Shown here: positions 25,286-34,605 of the stretch, piece after piece
Layout of the letters: each line of letters opens with the position of its first letter
Position numbering within the stretch: the stretch's first letter is position 1
Assembly: GCA_015055945.1 (NCBI GenBank)
Contig: SVHH01000007.1
Coordinates: 1 to 60,398, forward strand
Origin: Clostridiales bacterium
GTDB lineage: Bacteria; Bacillota; Clostridia; Christensenellales; Borkfalkiaceae
DNA length: 60,398 bases
Direction: 5' to 3'
Notes under the pieces: model-generated
What the model was told of the DNA's origin: nothing
The model's input: the letters and a program-made list of their open reading frames with translations, nothing else
Database searches by the model: none
Translations under genes and position numbers: made by a program

Positions 25286-27217
25286 ATGAAGATTACCTTA
25301 AAAGACGGTTCAGCAATCGAATACGATAGCCCTATAACCGTAGGTGAAATTGCAAAGAACATTTCTGAAGGTTTGTTTAGAAACGCTGTTTGCGGCAAGG
25401 TTAACGGCGAACTCGTTGACCTTTCACACGTTGTGGAAAAAGACTGTGAATTACAAATTATTACCCTTAAAGATAAAGAAGGGTTAGACGTATATCGTCA
25501 TACAACTTCACACGTTTTGGCGCAAGCGGTTAAAAATATTTTCCCGACTTCAAAACTCGCTATCGGTCCGACCATTGAAAACGGTTTTTATTACGATATT
25601 GAGTTTAAAACGCCCATTACTCAAGCAGACCTTGTAAAAATTGAGCAAGAAATGAAGGATATTATTAAGAGCGACCTTCCCATCGAACGCATCGTTTACG
25701 GCAAGAGAGACGCTGTTAAGAAATTCAAAGATTTTTCTGAACCTTACAAGGTTGAACTCATTAACGATTTACCCGCAGGTAGCGTAATTTCTTGCTACAA
25801 GCAAGGTGATTTTATGGACTTGTGTCGTGGCCCGCACCTTCCTTCAACCGGCAAGATTAAAGCGTTCAAACTCACCAGCGTGACCGGTGCTTACTGGCGT
25901 GGGGATGAAAAGAATAAGATGCTTACCCGTATTTACGGTACTGCGTTTGCTAAAAAGAGCGAACTCGAAGAATACCTTGCTGCAGTTGAAGAAGCAAAGA
26001 AACGCGATCACAACAAAATCGGTAGAGAACTCGGTATTTTCTTAACTGAAGAAGTTGTAGGTCAAGGCTTGCCTATTCTAGCACCTAAAGGCGCAAAGAT
26101 TATGCAAATTTTAACCCGCTTTGTAGAAGATGAAGAAGAAAAGCGTGGCTTTATGATTACCAAAACGCCGTATATGGCAAAGAACGACCTTTATCGTATT
26201 TCAGGGCACTGGGATCATTATAGAGATAAAATGTTTATTATCGGCGATGAAAATTCACCCGAAGCGTTGGCTCTCCGCCCGATGACTTGCCCGTTCCAAT
26301 ATCAAATCTATAAGAATGGCTTAAAGAGTTATAGAGACTTACCTTGCCGTTATAGTGAAACCGCAACTCTATTTAGAAAAGAAGCGAGTGGGGAAATGCA
26401 CGGGCTTATTCGTGTTCGCCAATTTACTCTCTCTGACGGACATATCGTATGTACGCCTTCTCAAATTGAAGAAGAATTTAAGCGTTGCTTAGAACTTTCT
26501 TATTACTTCCTTGATTGCTTAGGTATGAGAGAAGACGTAACCTTCCGCTTTAGTAAACGCGGCAAGGCAAATAAAGATAAATATATCGATAACGACAAGG
26601 CTTGGAACGAAACCGAAGCACTCATGAAAGAAATTCTTGACGATATCGGCATTGAATACGTTGAAGCAGACGATGAAGCAGCATTCTACGGCCCGAAACT
26701 CGACGTTCAAGCAAAGAATGTTTACGGTAAAGAAGACACTATCATTACCTTACAATTAGACTTTGCTGCAGCACATTCTTTCGATATGACTTATATTGAT
26801 GAAAACGGCGATAAGCAATATCCCTTCGTTATCCATAGAAGTTCAATCGGTTGCTATGAAAGAACGCTTGCTATGCTTATTGAAAAATACGCTGGTGCAT
26901 TCCCGTTCTGGATTTGCCCCGTACAAGTTAAAGTTCTCAGTTTAACTGAAAGAACTGCTGAATACGCTAACAAAATCGTAGAAGAATTAGCAAAGTACGG
27001 CTTGCGTGCTGAAGCGGATAATAGAAACGAAACAATCGGCTATAAGATTAGAGAAGCAACCTTGGAAAAAATTCCTTATCAATTCGTTGTGGGGGATAAA
27101 GAGCTTGCTGATGAAACCGTTTCAGTTTCAAGCAGAAAAGAAGGTAAACTCGGCGTAATGAAACTGGATGAAATTATCAAAAAACTCGTCGACGAAGATC
27201 GTTCTAAAAAAGCATAA
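25286..27217 (+). CDS. thrS: Threonyl-tRNA synthetase
   Basis: This enzyme charges tRNA-Thr. The 643-residue protein has a TGS domain (residues 1-60), the second additional/editing domain (HTTSHVLAQAVKNIF) and a class II catalytic core. The zinc ligands are the cysteine in RPMTCPFQYQ and histidines in SDGHIV and VIHRSS. The C-terminal anticodon-binding domain is present. The ribosome-binding site AGGAGGAG lies just after the T-box terminator. Expression is controlled by the T-box leader. Confidence 0.97.
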   Translation: MKITLKDGSAIEYDSPITVGEIAKNISEGLFRNAVCGKVNGELVDLSHVVEKDCELQIITLKDKEGLDVYRHTTSHVLAQAVKNIFPTSKLAIGPTIENGFYYDIEFKTPITQADLVKIEQEMKDIIKSDLPIERIVYGKRDAVKKFKDFSEPYKVELINDLPAGSVISCYKQGDFMDLCRGPHLPSTGKIKAFKLTSVTGAYWRGDEKNKMLTRIYGTAFAKKSELEEYLAAVEEAKKRDHNKIGRELGIFLTEEVVGQGLPILAPKGAKIMQILTRFVEDEEEKRGFMITKTPYMAKNDLYRISGHWDHYRDKMFIIGDENSPEALALRPMTCPFQYQIYKNGLKSYRDLPCRYSETATLFRKEASGEMHGLIRVRQFTLSDGHIVCTPSQIEEEFKRCLELSYYFLDCLGMREDVTFRFSKRGKANKDKYIDNDKAWNETEALMKEILDDIGIEYVEADDEAAFYGPKLDVQAKNVYGKEDTIITLQLDFAAAHSFDMTYIDENGDKQYPFVIHRSSIGCYERTLAMLIEKYAGAFPFWICPVQVKVLSLTERTAEYANKIVEELAKYGLRAEADNRNETIGYKIREATLEKIPYQFVVGDKELADETVSVSSRKEGKLGVMKLDEIIKKLVDEDRSKKA

Positions 27218-27230
27218 AAACAAAACTAAT

Positions 27231-27269
27231 AAAACCCTACTAAACTTAGTGTTTAGTAGGGTTTTTTTA
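27231..27269 (+). terminator. Terminator of thrS
   Basis: AAACCCTACTAAAC and GTTTAGTAGGGTTT form a 14-bp stem with a 5-nt loop, followed by TTTTT. Confidence 0.93.
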
Positions 27270-27290
27270 ATGCGATTATATCACGCATAA

Positions 27291-27797
27291 TCAAATTATT
27301 AAGCATATAAAACACGCAAAAACGCAAGAGATAAACGAAGAAATTAGCGATATTATAATGGGCAGGGTTAAGTTCTTTGTTTTTGCGCCCGCAAAGTATA
27401 CTGCGGCTATATAAAACACCGTTTCACTACTGCCGTATATAACTGACGCACAGCGTGATAGGTAACTATTAACTCCGTGTTTTGTATAAATTTCAGACAG
27501 CACCGCAAGAGAGCCGTTGCCAGAAAAAGGCTTGATTAAAACGAGTTTTGTAAGTTCTTTTGGTATGCCTAAAAATCTAAAGAAAGGCGATAAAAATTCA
27601 GCAACGGCGTTCGATAGTCCGCTTTGTTCAAACAGTTCGGTTAAAATAAAAATATTTGCTAAATATGGGAAAATGTTTACCGCAAAAGGCAGGGCTGATT
27701 TTGCGCCGTCGCAAAAAGCGTCGTACGGCTTGACCTTCTTAAAAATAGCGTAAACGAATATGACTAAAAACAGTATCGGGATGAAGTAAGCGGACAT
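27291..27797 (-). CDS. spmB: Spore maturation protein B
   Basis: A 168-residue membrane protein with a nucleoside-recognition/Gate fold. The conserved PFSGNGSLAVLSEIY and YGSSETVFYIAAVYF segments are present. With SpmA it contributes to spore-core dehydration and heat resistance in Bacillus and Clostridium. It is separated from spmA by 3 bp, in the standard order. Its presence is one of the main reasons to call the host a spore former. Confidence 0.92.
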   Translation of the reverse strand: MSAYFIPILFLVIFVYAIFKKVKPYDAFCDGAKSALPFAVNIFPYLANIFILTELFEQSGLSNAVAEFLSPFFRFLGIPKELTKLVLIKPFSGNGSLAVLSEIYTKHGVNSYLSRCASVIYGSSETVFYIAAVYFAGAKTKNLTLPIIISLISSFISCVFACFICLII

Positions 27798-27800
27798 TTT

Positions 27801-28355
27801 TTACACCTTTTTCTTAATGAAAATTTTAACTAATATCACGCCGATTATAGTGGATAAAAGTGTTGCTAAAATGGTTGGTAAAATTATATCCGCGGGGGAC
27901 GACGCACCCATAGATGATCTTAGCGCCAAAACCGAAGACGGTATAATTTGAATACTGGTTGCGTTTATAACAAAAAACATTGCAATAGCGTACCCAGTGT
28001 TGGGGTGCTTTTCAAGTTCACAAATTGACTTTATTCCAAATGGCGTCGTCGCGCCACTCATTCCTAAAATATTAGCGGAGATGTTTAGCGACATAAAGTC
28101 GTTTGCCTTTTCTGGAAGTGGACCAAACAAAAACTTGTTTACGGGTTTAAGGGTTTTCGCAAATTTATTAGCAAGCCCGCTTTTTTCCAAAAGGGAAAAC
28201 ACGCCCATCCATACGGCGTAAATTACCACCATTTTCAGCGTAAGACTAAGCGCCTTTTCGCCACCAGAAAGCATAGCGGTAAGCACGCTCTCGGGCGAAG
28301 TAAATAGTAGCACAACGCTTGATATAATAAAAACTAGTCCAAAAATTACGTTCAT
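27801..28355 (-). CDS. spmA: Spore maturation protein A
   Basis: A 184-residue polytopic membrane protein of the Gate family. The SpmA-specific MSLNISANILGMSGATTPFG and NATSIQIIPSS segments are visible. It partners SpmB in spore maturation. It is divergent from metG, with 105 bp between their start codons. No sporulation sigma-factor promoter could be assigned by eye. Confidence 0.92.
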   Translation of the reverse strand: MNVIFGLVFIISSVVLLFTSPESVLTAMLSGGEKALSLTLKMVVIYAVWMGVFSLLEKSGLANKFAKTLKPVNKFLFGPLPEKANDFMSLNISANILGMSGATTPFGIKSICELEKHPNTGYAIAMFFVINATSIQIIPSSVLALRSSMGASSPADIILPTILATLLSTIIGVILVKIFIKKKV

Positions 28356-28380
28356 AATAAAACTTTATGCTTTTATATTG

Positions 28381-28409
28381 TTGAAAATACCGAAAAAATG
28401 TGGTAAAAT
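28381..28409 (+). promoter_or_regulatory. Promoter of metG-tatD
   Basis: TTGAAA (28381-28386) and TAAAAT (28404-28409) are 17 bp apart, 51 bp upstream of the metG ATG. Confidence 0.65.
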
Positions 28410-28460
28410 GTACGGTATATAGATTAGTAACTTTATTTAAAGTAATTAGTAGGAGAAGTT

Positions 28461-30437
28461 ATGAAAGAAAAGTATTATATAACGACCGCAATTGCGTACA
28501 CTTCGGGAAAGCCCCACATCGGCAACACTTACGAAGCAATCTTGGCGGATAGCCTTGCGCGCTTTAAGCGCTTTGAGGGGTATGACGTATTCTTCCAAAC
28601 TGGAACGGATGAACACGGTCAAAAAATAGAAGAAAAAGCGGCTGCAGCAAACGTTTCACCCAAACAATTCGTTGACGGCGTTGCAGACGTTATTAAAGGT
28701 ATTTGGGATTTAGTTGGCGTTTCGTACGATAAGTTTATTAGAACGACCGATGAATATCACGAAAAACAAGTTCAAAAGATATTCAAAAAACTTTATGAAA
28801 AAGGGGATATCTATAAAGGCTCTTACGAAGGTTGGTATTGCACGCCTTGTGAGTCGTTCTGGACGGAAAGTCAACTCGTAGACGGCAAGTGCCCCGACTG
28901 TGGTAGACCTGTTAAGAAATCTCAAGAAGAAGCGTATTTCTTTAAGATGAGTAAATATGCTGATAGATTGATGGAATACTACAACGAACACCCCGAATTT
29001 ATTTTGCCCGTTTCAAGAAAGAACGAAATGGTAAATAACTTCCTTAAACCGGGGCTTCAAGACCTTTGCGTTTCAAGGAGTACTTTTAAGTGGGGGATTC
29101 CGGTAGATTTCGATCCCAAACACGTTGTATACGTTTGGCTTGACGCATTGACTAACTATATCACTGGTGTTGGTTACGATGCTGACGGCGCGCATCAAGA
29201 AAGTTATAATAAACTTTGGCCGGCGGACGTGCACGTAATCGGTAAAGATATTATTAGATTCCACACCATTTACTGGCCCATTTTCTTGATGGCGCTTGAT
29301 ATTCCGTTGCCTAAAAAGGTTTACGGACACGGCTGGTTGTTGCAAGACGGTGGCAAGATGAGTAAGTCAAAGGGCAACGTAATTTATGCTGACGACTTGG
29401 TTAACTTCTTCGGTAAGGACGCCGTTAGATATTACGTTTTAACCGCTATGCCGCAAGATAACGACGGGCTTATTTCTTGGGAATCAGTTATCGACGTTAT
29501 CAATAGTGATTTAGCAAACGTTTACGGTAACTTGGTAAGCCGTACTATTGCAATGAGTAATAAGTATTTCGGTGGGGAAGTTGTAAACGCTAACGTAGTG
29601 GAAGAAGTTGACGCGGAATTAAAGGCTGTTACCACTTCAGCAGTTGAAAAGGTAACTGCAAAGATGAACGAATTTAAAGTTGCTGACGCTTTGGCGGAAA
29701 TCTTTACCGTATTCCGTAGAGCAAATAAGTATATTGATGAAACTATGCCTTGGGCTTTGGCAAAAGATCCCGAAAAGGCTGATAGACTTAAAACCGTTCT
29801 CTATAATCTTACTGAAAGTATTATTATCGGCACTTCACTTCTTGAGCCGTTCCTTCCCGATACCGCGCAAAAGACCGCAAGCATGCTTAACCTTAAACTT
29901 CGTGAATACGCTGAACTTAAAGAATTTGGCAAGATTGAAGCGGTTAAGGTTACAGATAAGCCGGAAATTTTATTCGCTCGTTTAGATGCTGCAAAGGTTA
30001 TGGAAAAGGTAAACGCTATGATTGAAGAAAGAAAAGAAAAAGTGCAAGTTAAAGAAGAGGAAAAGGAAGAAAAGAAGGCGGAAGTTAAACTTCACGACCA
30101 CTCTGAAAAACCCTTAATCGATATTGATGATTTTGCTAAAGTTCAAATCAAAATTGCGCTTGTTACCGCTTGTGAAAAGGTTGAAAAGAGCAAAAAACTT
30201 CTTAAACTCACCGTAAAGGTTGGCGAAGAAGTTAGAACTGTTGTAAGCGGTATTGCACACGCTTATACTCCCGAACAATTAGTTGGTAAAAAACTTGCTA
30301 TGATTACCAACTTAAAACCCGCAAAACTTTGCGGAATTGTAAGTGAAGGTATGATTATTTGCGCGGAAGACGAAAACGGCAAACTTGCATATCTTACCCC
30401 CGAAAACGATATTGCAGACGGAAGTCAGGTATTCTAA
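28461..30437 (+). CDS. metG: Methionyl-tRNA synthetase
   Basis: A class I synthetase of 658 residues charging tRNA-Met. The HIGH-like GKPHIGNTYE, a zinc knuckle with CTPCESF and CPDCGRP, and KMSKSKGN are all present. A Lys/Glu-rich linker leads to a C-terminal tRNA-binding (EMAP/OB) domain that drives dimerisation. Its stop overlaps the tatD start by one base. Start ATG 28461 follows TAGGAGAAG. Confidence 0.97.
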   Translation: MKEKYYITTAIAYTSGKPHIGNTYEAILADSLARFKRFEGYDVFFQTGTDEHGQKIEEKAAAANVSPKQFVDGVADVIKGIWDLVGVSYDKFIRTTDEYHEKQVQKIFKKLYEKGDIYKGSYEGWYCTPCESFWTESQLVDGKCPDCGRPVKKSQEEAYFFKMSKYADRLMEYYNEHPEFILPVSRKNEMVNNFLKPGLQDLCVSRSTFKWGIPVDFDPKHVVYVWLDALTNYITGVGYDADGAHQESYNKLWPADVHVIGKDIIRFHTIYWPIFLMALDIPLPKKVYGHGWLLQDGGKMSKSKGNVIYADDLVNFFGKDAVRYYVLTAMPQDNDGLISWESVIDVINSDLANVYGNLVSRTIAMSNKYFGGEVVNANVVEEVDAELKAVTTSAVEKVTAKMNEFKVADALAEIFTVFRRANKYIDETMPWALAKDPEKADRLKTVLYNLTESIIIGTSLLEPFLPDTAQKTASMLNLKLREYAELKEFGKIEAVKVTDKPEILFARLDAAKVMEKVNAMIEERKEKVQVKEEEKEEKKAEVKLHDHSEKPLIDIDDFAKVQIKIALVTACEKVEKSKKLLKLTVKVGEEVRTVVSGIAHAYTPEQLVGKKLAMITNLKPAKLCGIVSEGMIICAEDENGKLAYLTPENDIADGSQVF

Positions 30438-31207
30438 TGTTTATCGATACGCATTGTCATCTTCACGATGCAAAGTTTCCCGACGTTGACTTAATAGTTA
30501 ACAACTATCTTCGCGACGGCGTTGAAGCGGTTATAAATATGGGTTGTTGTGCAGCAACCAGCGTTATGGGTAAAAACTTAGCGGAAAAATATCCGTCAGT
30601 TTATTTTGCAACCGGCTGTCATCCAAGCGATAGTAACGGTTTTGACGATAAAGAGTTTGAAACAATACGCTCGCTTGCATCACACCCCAAATGCGTTGCA
30701 GTGGGGGAAATCGGGCTTGATTATTACTGGAAACCTTTTGACAAAGAAAAGCAAGCCGACTGCTTTATAAAGCAAATTGAATTTGCAAAAGAAGCAAAAC
30801 TTCCTATATGTATTCATAACCGTGATGCAACTGGGGATATGTTAAAGATACTAAAGGATAATAAAGATAAACTCACTTACGGCGGTGTAATGCACTGCTT
30901 TTCTGGTAGCGTAGAAACTGCTGCGGAAGTATTAAAACTTGGGCTATATATTTCTTTTGCAGGTCCTTTAACCTTTAAGAACGCGAGCACGCTTTTAGAC
31001 GTTGCAGCGTTTGTTCCAGAAGATAAATGTTTAACGGAAACTGATTGTCCGTATCTTGCTCCGCACCCACTTCGCGGCACTGTGAACGAGCCTAAAAACG
31101 TAACTATTACTTCAGCGTTTTTAGCCGAGTTAAAGGGTAAAGAAGTTACGGAATTTGCAAAAACTTTAACGAATAACGCAAAAAATTTATTCTATAAAAT
31201 GAAATAA
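30437..31207 (+). CDS. tatD: TatD family metal-dependent hydrolase/DNase
   Basis: A 256-residue TIM-barrel amidohydrolase-type nuclease. The metal ligands lie in DTHCHLH, GEIGLDY, HNRDA, HCFSG and ETDCPYLAP. It begins at the ATG overlapping the metG stop (TAATG); the longer open frame upstream is inside metG and is not used. The metG-tatD-rsmA order is common in Bacillota. It is predicted to act in DNA or RNA end trimming. Confidence 0.9.
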   Translation: MFIDTHCHLHDAKFPDVDLIVNNYLRDGVEAVINMGCCAATSVMGKNLAEKYPSVYFATGCHPSDSNGFDDKEFETIRSLASHPKCVAVGEIGLDYYWKPFDKEKQADCFIKQIEFAKEAKLPICIHNRDATGDMLKILKDNKDKLTYGGVMHCFSGSVETAAEVLKLGLYISFAGPLTFKNASTLLDVAAFVPEDKCLTETDCPYLAPHPLRGTVNEPKNVTITSAFLAELKGKEVTEFAKTLTNNAKNLFYKMK

Positions 31208-31233
31208 AGTCGAAAGCAATTTTCGACTTTATT
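31206..31233 (+). terminator. Terminator of metG-tatD
   Basis: AAAGTCGAAA and TTTCGACTTT form a 10-bp stem with a GCAA tetraloop, followed by ATTTC. The T-tract is short. Confidence 0.6.
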
Positions 31234-31346
31234 TCTAAAACAATTTTCTCACCTCATTAGTAAAATGATTGATAGTAAAGATTTCTCTTTACAATATTAT
31301 AGTGTGTTTGTCACACAAAATTATACCAAAAATCGATAGGTAAATA

Positions 31347-32189
31347 ATGGAAAAACCCTTAAAGCAACTTTTAATTGAACACGGTCTAAATCTTAAAAAA
31401 GCATTCGGTCAAAATTTCTTGACCGATAATTTATTGCTTGGCGATATTGTTGAAAAAGCAGGCGTGAAAGATACCGACACAGTCTTAGAAATCGGCTGTG
31501 GTGCGGGTGCACTAACACGCCACCTTGCAAAGCGTGCAAAAAAGGTTGTTGGGTATGAAATAGACACTAGATTAAAGCCCGTCTTGAAAGAAATCGTTGG
31601 CGAATTTTCTAACGTGGAAATTGTTTTTGGCGACATTATGAAGCAAAAAATGTCTGACGTGGAAAACAAGCTCGGCGGGGAATATATAATGGTTGCAAAC
31701 CTTCCGTATTATATAACTACGCCTATCGTTATGCAGTTTATTGAAAACGCTAAAAACATAAAGGCTATGGTTATAATGGTGCAAGAAGAAGTTGCGTATC
31801 GTTTAGCCGCAAAGGCAGGTACTTCTGACTACGGCGCAATAACCGTTGGCATAAACTTACGCGGAAATGCGGAAGTAATTATAAGAGTTCCAAGGGAAAA
31901 ATTCACTCCTGCTCCCAACGTTGATTCAGCGGTTGTTAAGATTGAAATTGAAAAGGATAAGTTTGACGGCGTTGATTTTATTGCTGTTAGAAACTTGGTT
32001 AGAATAGGCTTTCAAAACCGTAGAAAAATGCTCGTAAACAATCTTATGAACGGGTATAAATTATCGCGTGCTGACGCTGAAAACGCGCTTATTTCTTGCG
32101 ATATTTCTACCACGGCAAGAGCGGAAAATTTAACAGCGGAAAATTTTGTTTCGCTTGCCAACTGTCTTAAAAATATAGGTGTAAAATAA
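31347..32189 (+). CDS. rsmA: 16S rRNA (adenine1518/1519-N6) dimethyltransferase
   Basis: RsmA/KsgA dimethylates two adjacent adenines in the 3' end of 16S rRNA during 30S maturation. The 280-residue protein starts with the family motif KKAFGQNFLTD, then SAM motif I EIGCGAGALT and the catalytic NLPYYITTP. Its stop overlaps the rdgB start by one base. Upstream lies a 140-bp gap with a small inverted repeat, GTGTG-TTTGT-CACAC, but no clear promoter could be fixed. Confidence 0.95.
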   Translation: MEKPLKQLLIEHGLNLKKAFGQNFLTDNLLLGDIVEKAGVKDTDTVLEIGCGAGALTRHLAKRAKKVVGYEIDTRLKPVLKEIVGEFSNVEIVFGDIMKQKMSDVENKLGGEYIMVANLPYYITTPIVMQFIENAKNIKAMVIMVQEEVAYRLAAKAGTSDYGAITVGINLRGNAEVIIRVPREKFTPAPNVDSAVVKIEIEKDKFDGVDFIAVRNLVRIGFQNRRKMLVNNLMNGYKLSRADAENALISCDISTTARAENLTAENFVSLANCLKNIGVK

Positions 32190-32767
32190 TGGGTAAAAAA
32201 CAAAGGATTGTGCTTGCAAGTGGCAATGCGCATAAAATTCGTGAGATCTCTCAAATGCTCCCCGAATTTGAAGTTGTGGGTTATAAAGAATTAGGTTTTA
32301 CCGACGAGATTGTTGAAGACGGAAAAACCTTTTATGAAAACGCTTTGATAAAGGCTAAAACGGTAAGTGAAAAGTTAAACTTACCCGCACTTAGTGATGA
32401 CAGCGGAATTTGTGTTGACGCGCTCGGTGGCGAACCTGGAATTTATAGTGCGCGTTATGCTGGCGACGGGGACGATAAGCACAACAATGCACTTTTGTTA
32501 AAGAATATGGAAGGCGTTGAAAATAGAAAGGCAAAGTTCGTGTGCTGTATGGTTTTATATAAACCTAACGGTGAAATTATTACGGCAACTGGCGAAACAC
32601 TTGGTGAAATTATGCACGAAGAACACGGCGAAAACGGCTTTGGTTACGACCCATTGTTCTTCAGTTATGACTTGAACGAGTGCTTGGGCATAGCGCCTGC
32701 GGAAAAGAAGAATAAAATAAGCCACCGCTTTCGCGCTATCGAAGCCTTAAAAGATAAACTTAAATGA
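32189..32767 (+). CDS. rdgB: XTP/dITP pyrophosphatase
   Basis: A 192-residue Ham1-family house-cleaning enzyme that hydrolyses inosine and xanthosine triphosphates. Motifs: LASGNAHKIREI, the nucleotide-binding SDDSGICVDALGGEPG and the C-terminal GYDPLFF and KNKISHR. It is coupled to rsmA by TAATG. Confidence 0.93.
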   Translation: MGKKQRIVLASGNAHKIREISQMLPEFEVVGYKELGFTDEIVEDGKTFYENALIKAKTVSEKLNLPALSDDSGICVDALGGEPGIYSARYAGDGDDKHNNALLLKNMEGVENRKAKFVCCMVLYKPNGEIITATGETLGEIMHEEHGENGFGYDPLFFSYDLNECLGIAPAEKKNKISHRFRAIEALKDKLK

Positions 32768-32813
32768 AAATTTCATTAGAAAAGTTATTGCCAAGATTGT
32801 AAAGGTATAAAAT

Positions 32814-33743
32814 ATGAAAATTTACGATAGTATTGAAAACTTAATAGGAAATACGCCGCTTTTTGAACCAAAAAACCTTGCCGAAATCGAAGGGCTTAAA
32901 GCAAGGCTTTTGGTCAAGTTAGAATACTTAAACCCCGCAGGCAGCATCAAGGATAGAGCCGCGCTCTATATGATAGCGGATGCGGAAGAAAAAGGTTTAA
33001 TAAAAAAGGGTGCAACTATAATTGAGCCTACAAGCGGTAACACTGGTATAGGTATTGCTGCAATAAGTGCTAAAAAGGGTTATAAAACGATTCTTACTAT
33101 GCCCGACACGATGAGTGTAGAGAGAAGAAAATTATTAAAGGCGTACGGTGCGGAAATTGTTTTAACCGACGGCAAACTCGGTATGAACGGCGCGGTTGAA
33201 AAGGCTAAAGAAATTCAAAAGAATACGCCTAACAGTATAATATTATCACAGTTTGATAATCCAGCAAACATCATGGCGCATTATAAAAGCTCTGGTCCTG
33301 AAATTTGGATTGATACCGACGGCAAGGTCGATTATTTAGTTGCGGGTATAGGAACTGGCGGAACTATAAGCGGAACTGGTAAATACTTAAAAGAACAAAA
33401 TTCTAGTATAAAAGTTATCGGTGTTGAGCCGTCGAATTCTCCGCTTATTACTTGCGGAAAGGCTGGCGCGCATAAACTTCAAGGCATAGGCGCAAACTTT
33501 ATCCCCGAAAACTTTGATGAAACCGTATGTGATAGCGTGTGCGCTATAACCGATGAAGATGCGTTTAAGTACGCAAGAATTATGGCAAATAGTGAAGGTA
33601 TACTAGTTGGTATATCATCTGGCGCAGCAATAGCGGCGGCGGCAAAACTTGCAAAACTTGAAGAAAACGCTGGTAAGATAATAGTTGCGATTTTACCCGA
33701 TACGGGGGATAGATATTTATCAACCGAACTATTTAGCGAATAA
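32814..33743 (+). CDS. cysK: Cysteine synthase A
   Basis: A PLP enzyme making cysteine from O-acetylserine and sulfide. The 309 residues contain the PLP lysine in NPAGSIKDRAA, the substrate loop EPTSGNTGIGIA and the phosphate-binding GTGGTISGTGKYL. All are intact. It sits 46 bp after rdgB. Its substrate O-acetylserine derives from serine, made by the serC-serA genes elsewhere in this window. A cystathionine beta-synthase-like activity cannot be excluded. Confidence 0.93.
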   Translation: MKIYDSIENLIGNTPLFEPKNLAEIEGLKARLLVKLEYLNPAGSIKDRAALYMIADAEEKGLIKKGATIIEPTSGNTGIGIAAISAKKGYKTILTMPDTMSVERRKLLKAYGAEIVLTDGKLGMNGAVEKAKEIQKNTPNSIILSQFDNPANIMAHYKSSGPEIWIDTDGKVDYLVAGIGTGGTISGTGKYLKEQNSSIKVIGVEPSNSPLITCGKAGAHKLQGIGANFIPENFDETVCDSVCAITDEDAFKYARIMANSEGILVGISSGAAIAAAAKLAKLEENAGKIIVAILPDTGDRYLSTELFSE

Positions 33744-33751
33744 TGAAAAAA

Positions 33752-33787
33752 TAAAAATAAAAAAGCCACCTAAAACTAGGTGGCTTT
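33752..33787. terminator. Bidirectional terminator, cysK versus rpmB
   Basis: AAAGCCACCT and AGGTGGCTTT form a 10-bp stem. On the minus strand it is followed by a long T-tract, ideal for ending rpmB. Confidence 0.85.
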
Positions 33788-33805
33788 ACATTTGCAAAAA
33801 TATAA

Positions 33806-33997
33806 TTATGCTCTTTCTACTTTACCGCTCTTAATGCATCTGGTGCAAACGTATTCTTTAGAAACGGTACCGTTAGCGCTCTTAACGCTGATTTTTTGAA
33901 GGTTTGCTTCGTACAACTTGGGGGTCTTACGGTTAGAGTGGCTTACCAAATTACCAGAAAGTTTGCCTTTACCACATACGCTACATACTTTACTCAT
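33806..33997 (-). CDS. rpmB: 50S ribosomal protein L28
   Basis: A 63-residue ribosomal protein with paired CxxC zinc ligands (CSVCGKG and CTRCIKSG). It has its own ribosome-binding site (GGAGGA) and diverges from asp23-fakA-recG, the same arrangement as B. subtilis rpmB-yloU-yloV-recG. Confidence 0.96.
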   Translation of the reverse strand: MSKVCSVCGKGKLSGNLVSHSNRKTPKLYEANLQKISVKSANGTVSKEYVCTRCIKSGKVERA

Positions 33998-34153
33998 ATT
34001 AATATCCTCCGCTTTTGGAATAATTTTATTTTTTCACACCAAATACTCTACCATATTCTCAATTAAAAAGCAACAAAATAAAGGGTAAAAATTAAATTTT
34101 AATAGAAAAAAATCGGTTAAAATCAAAAATTTTTAATAAATTATATTAAAGGG

Positions 34154-34182
34154 TTGCAAAAAGTTCATAAATATTGTAAAAT
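34154..34182 (+). promoter_or_regulatory. Promoter of asp23-fakA
   Basis: TTGCAA (34154-34159) and TAAAAT (34177-34182) are 17 bp apart, 28 bp before the start codon. Confidence 0.65.
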
Positions 34183-34209
34183 AGATATAACGTTTTATAA
34201 GAGGTTATT

Positions 34210-34560
34210 ATGTCGGTTAAAACAAATAACATTTACGGCAAGATCTTAATATCAGACAAAACGATTGCTCGCTTTACTAAACACGTAGCAATGGATTGCT
34301 ATGGTATAGTTGAGTTTTCGGCTAGAAATATAGTTGACCTTGTGCTTAGTTTCGTTAATAAAAACTATGACGTTAAGGGTGTAAAAGTCCATTCCGTTGG
34401 GGATAGGATTTTTATTGACGTGTCTGTAATCGTTAAGTACGGTGTATCGATAAAGGCTGTTGTTGAAGCGCTTAAAGAATCTTTGAAATATAAGGTAGAG
34501 CGTTTTACGGGTATGATTTGTGATACCATCAACGTAAAAGTTTCTGGAGTAAAAGCATAA
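34210..34560 (+). CDS. Asp23/Gls24 family envelope stress protein (YloU-like)
   Basis: A 116-residue small alpha/beta protein of the Asp23 family, which in staphylococci lies along the membrane and affects envelope stress. It matches by length, by the pattern VKVHSVGDRIFIDVSVIV and by position before the DAK2 kinase (yloU-yloV order). It has no membrane helix itself. RBS: AGAGG at 34200-34204. Confidence 0.88.
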   Translation: MSVKTNNIYGKILISDKTIARFTKHVAMDCYGIVEFSARNIVDLVLSFVNKNYDVKGVKVHSVGDRIFIDVSVIVKYGVSIKAVVEALKESLKYKVERFTGMICDTINVKVSGVKA

Positions 34561-34605
34561 AACGTAATAAATTCGCTTGTTCGCCCTTTAGGGCAGGAGA
34601 TATAT